A stretch of DNA of 5,220 bases from Clostridia bacterium (GCA_017500625.1 JAFVYX010000017.1:1-5220); one strand, 5' to 3'; positions 1-4,933 are shown, numbered from the stretch's first letter. Notes: a model not told the origin generated them from the letters alone. Made by a program: numbers and translations.

Positions 1-736
1 TGCCCGTCATCTCACTCACGATGCCGCGGCGGACAACGCCCGCACCGATCGCGCCCGAGACCTGGTCCATAGCGCCCGTGGTGACGCGGATCCCTTGGTA
101 CTCGCCGATCTCCACGCCGCTGTCAAGGAGCGCGGGGAGCATCGCCTCACTAACGCCGATGAAGTCGAGCATCTCGCCCCACCAGGCGTTCCTTTTGATG
201 TCAAAGTAGATGGTCGAGGACTGGAGCGTCTTTTCGGTGACGAAGCGCCCCGTCATCTTAAAGAGAATGTAGTCCTCAAGGAGAAACACACGCTTTGTCC
301 GCGCAAAGACCTCGGGCTCGTGGCGCTTGACCCACAGGAGCTTGCAGGCGGGCCAGGTGGCCGTGACCTCGGGCTGGCCCGTCACCTCATAGACGCGCTG
401 TCTGCCAAAGTGCGCCTCGATCATCGCGGCCTCCTCGGTGGCGCGGTTGTCCAGCCACACGATCGCCTCGCGGACGGGGTTGCCCTCCTCATCGGTGAGA
501 ATGAGCGTCTCGCACTGCGTGTCGATCGCCAGCGCGTCGATCTTCATCTCGGCGGTGATCTTCTCGATCTCGCCGCGCACGATGCTAAAGTATTCCTCGG
601 CGGGAAATTCCACAATATCGCCGTGCGAGGAGAGCGTGTAGTCGGCCGTGAGCTTTTTCAGCTCGTTCAGCTTCTCGTCAAACACCGCGCTCTTGACCGA
701 GGTGGTGCCCATATCAATGCCCAAAAGGCGTGCCAT
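1..736 (-). CDS. FGGY-family carbohydrate kinase, N-terminal part (xylulokinase-like), cut by the window edge
   Basis: Cytoplasmic ATP-dependent sugar kinase of the FGGY family (xylulokinase, gluconokinase and fuculokinase relatives), which phosphorylates a ketose or sugar alcohol at entry to catabolism. 245 codons are visible, about half of the usual ~500 residues. Seen: the N-terminal phosphate-binding motif GIDMGTTSVK (residues 6-15), a substrate-pocket motif AIVWLDNRAT (91-100), the FGGY_N stretch KLLWVKRHEPEVF...LLEDYILFKMTGRF (132-165), and at the domain junction GAMDQVSGAIGAG (221-233), in which D224 matches the catalytic base position of the family. The start ATG at 734-736 follows an AAAGGA ribosome site by 7 bases and a good promoter. 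The frame is open to the window edge. The sugar cannot be named from this half; xylulose-like is a guess. It has its own promoter and so is not co-transcribed by necessity with the beta-helix gene to its right. Confidence 0.93.
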   Translation of the reverse strand, partial: MARLLGIDMGTTSVKSAVFDEKLNELKKLTADYTLSSHGDIVEFPAEEYFSIVRGEIEKITAEMKIDALAIDTQCETLILTDEEGNPVREAIVWLDNRATEEAAMIEAHFGRQRVYEVTGQPEVTATWPACKLLWVKRHEPEVFARTKRVFLLEDYILFKMTGRFVTEKTLQSSTIYFDIKRNAWWGEMLDFIGVSEAMLPALLDSGVEIGEYQGIRVTTGAMDQVSGAIGAGVVRRGIVSEMTG

Positions 737-743
737 ACGTAGT

Positions 744-749
744 TCCTTT
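744..749 (-). promoter_or_regulatory. Ribosome binding site of the kinase gene
   Basis: AAAGGA on the minus strand lies 7 bases before the ATG at 736. This is a normal distance and supports that start. Confidence 0.7.
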
Positions 750-764
750 CTTTAGTAAAGATAT

Positions 765-771
765 ACCTCCT
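765..771 (-). promoter_or_regulatory. Perfect Shine-Dalgarno-like AGGAGGT with no start codon after it
   Basis: AGGAGGT on the minus strand lies 28 bases before the kinase ATG, too far to serve it. The bases between contain no ATG, GTG or TTG, so no leader peptide is possible here. It sits where transcription should begin, 4 bases past the -10 box, so the mRNA may carry only part of it. It may be chance, or a standby ribosome site. Confidence 0.3.
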
Positions 772-774
772 CTT

Positions 775-804
775 ATTGTACCGCAAGCGGGCACCAAAAG
801 TCAA
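775..804 (-). promoter_or_regulatory. Sigma-A-type promoter of the kinase gene
   Basis: On the minus strand, TTGACT (799-804) and TACAAT (775-780) are separated by 18 bases. Each box differs from consensus at one position. Transcription would start near 767-769, leaving a leader of about 32 bases. Just upstream, at 817-829, is a small inverted repeat CGAAA-GAA-TTTCG in AT-rich DNA, which could be an operator or an UP-like element; that is a guess. Confidence 0.75.
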
Positions 805-866
805 GTAAAATACGAACGAAAGAATTTCGAAAAAGGAGAACGGGCGCGCGGGAGCGTAATGTGATA

Positions 867-1006
867 CAAGGGCGGGGCGCCCTTGATGATATACACGCTG
901 ACGCGTGATGAGATACAAGGGCGGGGCGCCCTTGATGATATACACGCTATCGCGTGATGATATACCGCCCGATAGGCGGATGATATACACCGCGCAGAGC
1001 GCGGTG
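867..1006. repeat. Tandem array of six variable-stem hairpins joined by constant ATGATATA linkers
   Basis: Six perfect hairpins follow one another: A 867-885 (8 bp stem CAAGGGCG, loop GGG), B 894-907 (5 bp CACGC, loop TGAC), C 916-934 (same as A), D 943-956 (stem as B, loop TATC), E 965-979 (5 bp CCGCC, loop CGATA), F 988-1006 (8 bp CACCGCGC, loop AGA). Every stem begins with C and ends with G. The five spacers between them are 8 bases: ATGATATA four times and ATGAGATA once (908-915). A degenerate spacer ATGTGATA precedes hairpin A at 859-866. Stem sequence changes from unit to unit while base pairing is kept and the linker stays fixed, which argues that the folded form matters. The array lies upstream of the kinase promoter and downstream of the beta-helix gene. 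Both strands have short open frames here but none looks like a protein. Confidence 0.85.
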
Positions 1007-1011
1007 ACGGG

Positions 1012-1060
1012 AGTCCCCTCTCAGTCGCGTTTCGCGCCAGCTCCCCCCGAGGGGAGCCCT
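1012..1060 (-). repeat. Half copy of a palindromic MITE-like repeat
   Basis: Read on the minus strand, this stretch matches the left end of the full element at 4664-4794: a GGCTCCCC/GGGGAGC hairpin (stems 1040-1046 and 1051-1057), then GAGCTGGCGC, a small second hairpin (CGCG-TTT-CGCG, 1026-1036), then GACTGAG. The hairpins of the two copies differ in sequence but keep their pairing. The outer end of the element points right. Confidence 0.6.
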
Positions 1061-1104
1061 TCGGAAAGCCGAGCTTCACTTTTGTTTGCGTTCGTCTAAT
1101 ATCG

Positions 1105-1150
1105 GCCTCGCCCTTTGGGAGAGGTGGCGGCGCAGCCGACGGAGAGGGCG
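1105..1150 (+). repeat. Second half copy of a related palindromic repeat
   Basis: GCCTCG-CCC-TTT-GGG-A-GAGG forms a hairpin (CCTC 1106-1109 with GAGG 1121-1124, enclosing CCC/GGG). It is followed by the hairpin CGGC-GCA-GCCG (1128-1138) and ACGGAGAGGG. This is the same two-hairpin layout as 1012-1060 but in the opposite direction. The 44 bases between the halves (1061-1104) show no structure I can name. The end runs directly into the terminator. Confidence 0.5.
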
Positions 1151-1153
1151 ATA

Positions 1154-1184
1154 GCAAAAAAAGGAGCCGAAGCTCCTTTTTTGC
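1154..1184 (-). terminator. Intrinsic terminator, first copy (UUCG loop)
   Basis: An 11 bp stem (1157-1167 with 1172-1182) closes a four-base loop. Read on the minus strand, the loop is TTCG closed by C-G, the very stable UUCG tetraloop, followed by a run of seven T. It can also act on the plus strand (six T), but the loop sequence favours minus. It is a backup behind the second copy for transcripts of the beta-helix gene and also shields the kinase promoter. Confidence 0.8.
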
Positions 1185-1242
1185 GGTTGGTGTCAACCTT
1201 CAACGTCAGCTCCCGACGGCGGAAAAATCGCCTTGCAAGAAA

Positions 1243-1395
1243 CCAAGTCGCAGGCACAGTAAGAGCGTGGGATTTTCGTGCAGAAATCGGCTTTTTCGCG
1301 TGAAGGCGTACCGAGCGTACGGCGAGCGCGGAAAGGGAGATAGCAAAAAAGGAGCCGAAGCTCCTTTTTTGCGGTTATGCCGAAAATCGCCGCTC
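1243..1395. repeat. Terminator-bearing intergenic module, copy 1
   Basis: Compared with copy 2 (about 4995-5207), the order of shared signs is the same: GTCGC..GCAGGC, then a G-rich stretch, then GCAGAAAT (1280-1287), then an inverted repeat around CGTAC-CGAGC-GTACG (1307-1321) with outer arms TTTCGCG (1294-1300) and CGCGGAAA (1327-1334), then an A-rich/T-rich terminator hairpin, then GGTTATGCCGAAAATCGCCGCTC. Arms and loops differ between copies but keep their pairing. In this copy the right end touches the stop codon of the beta-helix gene, so it is its 3' untranslated region on the minus strand. Confidence 0.55.
1343..1372 (-). terminator. Intrinsic terminator of the beta-helix gene, second copy (UUCG loop)
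   Basis: A perfect 13 bp stem (1343-1355 with 1360-1372) closes TTCG on the minus strand and ends with six T. It starts 23 bases after the TAA stop of the beta-helix gene, the right place for its terminator. The segment 1339-1376 equals 1150-1188 except for one A. Confidence 0.9.
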
Positions 1396-4300
1396 TTAAT
1401 GCGCCTGCACAGGGCCGAGGGCAGCATAATCAAACCCATACGTCGGACCCGTCCTTTCGTAGGGGAGAGACAGAACGCGATCGGCCTCGGTCGGCTCGAG
1501 GACGGCGGCGATCTCGTCGCGGACCTCGGGGCGGACGGTGTAATTGTAGGTGTAGGCATCGCCAAGGACCTTGGCATGCTCAAAGCGCAGGTAGTTGTGC
1601 GTTTCGTCATGCGTCGGGAAGTAGCCGACGGTGTCGCGCCACTTCCAGCCGTCATCGTAGTAGCCCTCGCGGAGAGCGCCGTCATTGATCATCGCGGCGC
1701 GGTCCACGTCACCGACACGCTCGGTGCGCGCCTCGTTCATCTCGGGCGTGCCGCCAAGGAGAACGTTGTTCTTGATGACGCAGTAGGCGGGGGCGCGGCG
1801 GATGCGCTCCATCGAGCCGATCTCCTCATAGGTGAGGGTGATCTCCCCGCTCTCGGGCACGGTGAGGGTGTGCGCCTCCACGGTGACGGGGGTGTAATCC
1901 TCGGCAAGATAGACGTACTTCGGAATGAGAAGCTCGGTGCCTGCGGGCGCGGCCTTCGAGGTGAAGGTGAGGCCCGAAAGACGGGCGGGCTGATAGAAGT
2001 AGCGCACGCGGTAGGTGGAGTTTTCAAGGGCATCGAGGATCACGCGCGTGCCGTAAAGGTGGTTGACGTACGCAGGATCCACGCGGCGGCGCTTTTCAAC
2101 GTCACCCTCGTCAAGGTAGTACTCGCACTCCTGCTTCTTGCGGCCCTCCCACCAGTGGCCCGCCAAGGACTGGGAGCTGAACTCGCGCCCCTCGGGGCCG
2201 TAATCCATGCGGCACAGCTCCTCGCGGCCGTCCTTGTGGTAGTAGTAGCGGCGGTTGCTGACGGCGGCGTGCTCGTTGCCGAAGTAATAATAGAAGAGCG
2301 CCGACTGGTTGATGTTGTCGCCAACGCCGACGGGCACCTTCTCGTCCTCGTCACCGCCGACCGACTTGGCACCCGCGACCTCCCAGGGATCGCGGAAGAC
2401 CATGAGGTTACCGAAGCAGACGTTGCCCATACCCGTGGAGGAATACCAGCCCTTGTGGTGGTTGCACTTGGAGCCGAGGGTGGAAACGACGTTGCCGTAG
2501 GCGTAGATGCCGCCGCACATCGTATCGTTGTAGATGGCGTTATGCGTCTCGTTGAACATATGGAAGAGGTTATAGCGGACGTGGTTGCCGCGGCTGCAGG
2601 TGCCGCTGGCGTAATACATGCCGCCGTCCACGATGTCGGCCGAGCCGCCCTCAAAGCGGTTGTACTCCACGATGCACTCGCCGCCCTGGGGCGCGTTGAC
2701 GCAGGTGTTGCGGAAATAGTTGTGGGACAGCACCACGCGGCAGCCCGACATGGTGACGCCCATCTGGCGCATCGGCTTTGTGTCGTGGAAGAAGCAGTTC
2801 TGCACGAGGTTGTCGGTGGGGATCAGGGCCTTGGCCGTCTCGGAGTCCTCGAGGCGGATCATCGAGCGGTAAGAAGCCGTCAGCTCGGAGTAAAGCACGG
2901 CGGTGCGGCGGCAGCTCTCGATCAGCACGTTCTCGGCCTGCGTGTTGGCGCCGAAGAAATGCTGGAGAACGACGTTTTGGCACCCCTTAAGATGCACGCC
3001 CGCGGCGTTCGAGCCGTCCACGGCAAGCCCGTCAATGATGGCAAAGGTGAGGCCCTCGGCGGTGAGGGGGGCGTACTCGGCCTTACCGGAATACCCGACC
3101 ATCTTACCGAAGAACTCCTCCTCGGACTTCGGATAGAGGTAGAGCAGCCCCGTATCCACGTCATAGAACCACTCGCCCGGCTCGTCCAGCGCCTCAATGG
3201 CGTTGAAGAGGTAGAAGGTGTTGTGGCCCGCGGGCGAGTTGCCCGAGTGCTTGCAGCCGTAGATGCCGTAGGTGCGCGACTTGATCGAGAAGTAGCCCTT
3301 TTTGCCCTCGTAGGTGTAGGGGCCGTTCTCGTCGGGCACGAAGGCGCCGAGCAGAGGCGTCCTTTTCTCGGTATCGCCCTCGGCGTAGTGCGAGAAGTCG
3401 CGCCCCTCGGTCTTATCGGCGAGGTTATAATAGCCGAATTCCCAGCCCTCAAAGACCGAGCCGTAATACCAGATGTTGCCCGTGTTCACCCAGGAAAGAA
3501 GGAACTCGGCCTTCTTCTCGGCATCCTTATCCTTGTACTTCGGCGAGGCGTTCTCGTAGTTGTCAAGGCCGTTGAGAAGGCGCTGCTCCCAGCCGATATT
3601 GTGCTTGACGTCGCCGCCAAAATCGCGGTTGGCGCGATCGACCCACGACCAATAGAGGTCGGAGCCGTCCCGCACCGTGACGGTGCCGGGATCGTAGGCC
3701 GTGGTAAAATAGAGGAGCTCATGGATCGTGGCGTTTTTGTTGGGGTAACGCGCGAGGGTGTATTCCTCGCCGTCAACGTAAAGGCGGGGCACACCGCCGC
3801 CCGCCCCCGCCTTGATGGGGGCCATATCGTCGGCCGTGAGGCCGTGGTCGGCAATGGAGGTGACCAGCACCTTGCCCTGCGCCTCCTTCGGCAGGCGGGC
3901 CGCCACGGGATCGGTCGCGGGATCGGCCACGCGCCACACGGCGCGGTCGGTGCTTATCGCACGGTTGGCGGTGAGGGTGGCGCGCTCGCCCTTGGCGCTC
4001 CTCACGATGAGAGGACGGTCGACCGTGCCGCTGTGCTCGGCCGTGAGGGTGGCGGCCTCGGTCAAGGGGTAGACGCCGCCACGGAAGGTGACGGTGGCGC
4101 CGCCACAGCCCTTGACACGGCGGAAGGCCTCCGCGGGCGTTTTGACGGGCGCCTCATAGGTGCCGGCGGCGGTGTCGTCACCGTCGGGCGCGACCACCAC
4201 CTCAAGGGTGGCGCTCTCGGGATAGGCCTCGGTGTCAAAGGGAGGCAGCACCGTGACCTCCTCGGGCAGAGCCGCCCGCGTGGCAAGGAAGCGGGCCTCA

Positions 4301-4407
4301 AACGCCTCGGGCGACATGGTGATGGGAACCTTGCCCGAAAGGTCGGGCAGGTCCTTCGGTAAATTCAGCTCGTAAAGGTTTTCGGAACGGGTGTCTTTCA
4401 TAGCCAT
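1396..4407 (-). CDS. Right-handed parallel beta-helix protein, GH141-like glycoside hydrolase candidate
   Basis: 1003 residues. An N-terminal segment (68-125) reads VVVAPDGDD..GTYEAPVKTPAEAF...GGATVTFRGGVYPLTEA, the usual lead-in of secreted-type beta-helix carbohydrate enzymes. LYVDGEEYTLARYPN (209-223) and GEWFYDVDTGLLYLYP (411-426) follow, as in GH141-type proteins. Beta-helix coils run about 440-670 (GVHLKGCQNVVLQ, LVQNCFFHDT, VVLSHNYFRNTC, IVEYNRFEG, HVRYNLFHMF, YAYGNVVS). DGGMYY (594-599) and AIYNDTMCGGIYAYGNV (624-640) resemble the family's active-site region, so D594 and D628 are candidate catalytic acids (inference). No signal peptide or membrane segment is seen, so it is probably cytoplasmic. 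Start 4407 was chosen because AAGGAG lies 6 bases upstream; the longer frame's GTG at 4455 overlaps the promoter -10 box. Known GH141 activities include alpha-L-fucosidase and xylanase; the substrate here cannot be told. A related lyase is possible. Confidence 0.85.
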   Translation of the reverse strand: MAMKDTRSENLYELNLPKDLPDLSGKVPITMSPEAFEARFLATRAALPEEVTVLPPFDTEAYPESATLEVVVAPDGDDTAAGTYEAPVKTPAEAFRRVKGCGGATVTFRGGVYPLTEAATLTAEHSGTVDRPLIVRSAKGERATLTANRAISTDRAVWRVADPATDPVAARLPKEAQGKVLVTSIADHGLTADDMAPIKAGAGGGVPRLYVDGEEYTLARYPNKNATIHELLYFTTAYDPGTVTVRDGSDLYWSWVDRANRDFGGDVKHNIGWEQRLLNGLDNYENASPKYKDKDAEKKAEFLLSWVNTGNIWYYGSVFEGWEFGYYNLADKTEGRDFSHYAEGDTEKRTPLLGAFVPDENGPYTYEGKKGYFSIKSRTYGIYGCKHSGNSPAGHNTFYLFNAIEALDEPGEWFYDVDTGLLYLYPKSEEEFFGKMVGYSGKAEYAPLTAEGLTFAIIDGLAVDGSNAAGVHLKGCQNVVLQHFFGANTQAENVLIESCRRTAVLYSELTASYRSMIRLEDSETAKALIPTDNLVQNCFFHDTKPMRQMGVTMSGCRVVLSHNYFRNTCVNAPQGGECIVEYNRFEGGSADIVDGGMYYASGTCSRGNHVRYNLFHMFNETHNAIYNDTMCGGIYAYGNVVSTLGSKCNHHKGWYSSTGMGNVCFGNLMVFRDPWEVAGAKSVGGDEDEKVPVGVGDNINQSALFYYYFGNEHAAVSNRRYYYHKDGREELCRMDYGPEGREFSSQSLAGHWWEGRKKQECEYYLDEGDVEKRRRVDPAYVNHLYGTRVILDALENSTYRVRYFYQPARLSGLTFTSKAAPAGTELLIPKYVYLAEDYTPVTVEAHTLTVPESGEITLTYEEIGSMERIRRAPAYCVIKNNVLLGGTPEMNEARTERVGDVDRAAMINDGALREGYYDDGWKWRDTVGYFPTHDETHNYLRFEHAKVLGDAYTYNYTVRPEVRDEIAAVLEPTEADRVLSLPYERTGPTYGFDYAALGPVQAH

Positions 4408-4413
4408 AACGTT

Positions 4414-4419
4414 CTCCTT
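4414..4419 (-). promoter_or_regulatory. Ribosome binding site of the beta-helix gene
   Basis: AAGGAG lies 6 bases before the ATG at 4407. It is 12 bases from the next in-frame ATG at 4401, so it decides for 4407. Confidence 0.8.
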
Positions 4420-4422
4420 TTT

Positions 4423-4441
4423 CTCCCTGCTTTGCAGGGAG
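4423..4441 (-). promoter_or_regulatory. Stem-loop in the 5' leader of the beta-helix mRNA
   Basis: An 8 bp perfect stem, CTCCCTGC-AAA-GCAGGGAG on the minus strand, lies about 5 bases from the predicted mRNA start and 3 bases before the ribosome site. It has no T-run after it (AAAA follows), so it is not a terminator. Hairpins at the mRNA 5' end often protect against decay; that role here is inference. Confidence 0.65.
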
Positions 4442-4453
4442 TTTTCTATCTCC

Positions 4454-4483
4454 ACTATAAGGCAAGCCGCGCGCCAAAATCAA
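4454..4483 (-). promoter_or_regulatory. Sigma-A-type promoter of the beta-helix gene
   Basis: On the minus strand, TTGATT (4478-4483) and TATAGT (4454-4459) are separated by 18 bases. The predicted start is near 4446-4447, leaving a leader of about 40 bases. The spacer carries GCTTGC at the same place as in the kinase promoter. Confidence 0.75.
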
Positions 4484-4505
4484 CCCCCGCGCCGCTTTGT
4501 TCATA

Positions 4506-4519
4506 CTTTGTTTACAAAG
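4506..4519. promoter_or_regulatory. Palindrome CTTTGT-TT-ACAAAG, possible operator
   Basis: An inverted repeat with perfect 6-base arms and a 2-base centre lies 22 bases upstream of the -35 box of the beta-helix promoter. The size and place suit a regulator site, but no regulator is encoded in the window. A related palindrome is at 4827-4845. Confidence 0.35.
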
Positions 4520-4536
4520 AGACGTGCCGAAAAGAC

Positions 4537-4559
4537 AAAAAAGGAAGCCGCTGCTTCCT
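4537..4559 (-). terminator. Intrinsic terminator upstream of the beta-helix promoter
   Basis: On the minus strand, a 7 bp stem (AGGAAGC 4542-4548 on the plus strand, pairing with GCTTCCT 4553-4559) is followed by TTTTTT. It would stop transcripts coming from the right before they reach the beta-helix promoter. Confidence 0.65.
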
Positions 4560-4591
4560 CTGTTGTCCTTAACGGAGAAAACGCAGCAACA

Positions 4592-4633
4592 AAAAGTTCC
4601 CACAGACCAATCAAACGGTTTGTGGGAACTTTT
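4592..4633. terminator. Bidirectional intrinsic terminator
   Basis: A 13 bp perfect stem (AAAAGTTCCCACA 4592-4604 with TGTGGGAACTTTT 4621-4633) extends inward by GACC/GGTT with one G-T pair (4605-4608 with 4617-4620) around an 8-base loop. T-runs follow on both strands. It may belong to an unseen gene to the right on the minus strand. No plus-strand gene precedes it. Confidence 0.75.
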
Positions 4634-4663
4634 ATTTATATAGGCAGAAGAAATGGCGGGGAA

Positions 4664-4794
4664 AGGCTCCCTCCGGGAGGGAGCTGGCGCCGAAGGCGAC
4701 TGAGGGAGAGTGCGTGACAATGAAGTTAGGTGGTACTGAAAGCTCCGCAGGCTCCTTCCACCGCAAGCGGTCCCCCTCCCTCCCGGAGGGAGGC
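4664..4794. repeat. MITE-like palindromic element, complete copy
   Basis: The left end begins AGGCTCCCTCCGGGAGGGAG and the right end, read backwards, begins AGCCTCCCTCCGGGAGGGAG, so the 20-base terminal inverted repeats differ at one base. Each end is itself a hairpin (left stem 4666-4673 with 4677-4684). The second hairpin of the left end is CGCC-GAA-GGCG (4688-4698); of the right end, CCGC-AA-GCGG (4761-4770). The middle has no coding capacity. No target-site duplication is evident. Half copies lie at 1012-1060 and 1105-1150. Such elements could be moved by a transposase acting in trans, but no parent is in the window. Confidence 0.7.
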
Positions 4795-4826
4795 TATAGA
4801 GCGTTCTCTGCATTATTGCTAGTTCC

Positions 4827-4845
4827 GCATTTGTTTTACAAATGC
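4827..4845. repeat. Palindrome GCATTTGT-TTT-ACAAATGC
   Basis: Perfect 8-base arms flank a 3-base centre. It shares the core TTTGT..ACAAA with 4506-4519. It lies between the MITE-like element and the tRNA-like relic. It could be a protein site or the stem of a folded RNA. Confidence 0.45.
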
Positions 4846-4848
4846 TTA

Positions 4849-4907
4849 GCCAAAATGGACTCGAACCGATAAGGTTTTCATCGGCAGATATTCCGATCTG
4901 CTTCGGC
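4849..4907 (-). other. tRNA-like relic, cloverleaf without a proper T stem
   Basis: On the minus strand, GCCGAAG (4901-4907) can pair with TTTTGGC (4849-4855), 7 bp with two G-T pairs, as an acceptor stem. Inside are hairpin CAGAT-CGGAAT-ATCTG (4885-4900), directly abutting CCGAT-GAAAACCTT-ATCGG (4866-4884), then GGTTCGAGTCC (4857-4867), the T-loop signature of real tRNAs. The T stem pairs only at GG/CC and shares those bases with the preceding stem; the second loop has 9 bases instead of 7; no CCA is encoded. It is therefore not a working tRNA, but a decayed or mimicking one. Confidence 0.35.
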
Positions 4908-4911
4908 AAAA

Positions 4912-4933
4912 GTGCTGGCAATATCCACAGCAC
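4912..4933. repeat. Hairpin GTGCTG..CAGCAC
   Basis: 6-base arms (4912-4917 and 4928-4933) flank a 10-base loop. It follows the tRNA-like relic and makes a row of four hairpins from 4827 to 4933. Its role is unknown. Confidence 0.4.

Noticed and set aside
95..742. Plus-strand frame of 215 codons
   Set aside because: Mirror of the FGGY kinase gene in the same register; no ribosome site and no protein signs.
867..1006. CRISPR array
   Set aside because: The constant part is only 8 bases, the variable part is itself palindromic and repeats, and no cas genes are in the window.
667..1196. Minus-strand frames of 107 and 131 codons across the hairpin array
   Set aside because: Their repetitive products (VYIIKGAPPLY and the like) come from reading the hairpin array in different frames. 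Frame changes between units and there is no start context.
1267..4362. Plus-strand frame of 1031 codons
   Set aside because: It is the codon-register mirror of the minus-strand beta-helix gene. The minus frame has promoter, ribosome site, terminator and recognisable family motifs; the plus frame has none, and its product is rich in V, A, G and L without family signs.
4453..4455. GTG start 48 bases upstream for the beta-helix gene
   Set aside because: It overlaps the -10 box and lies before the predicted transcription start, has no ribosome site, and the leader hairpin would fall inside the coding region.
4849..4907. Functional tRNA gene
   Set aside because: No complete T stem, a 9-base second loop, shared bases between stems, and only 59 bases long. 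Kept as a relic only.
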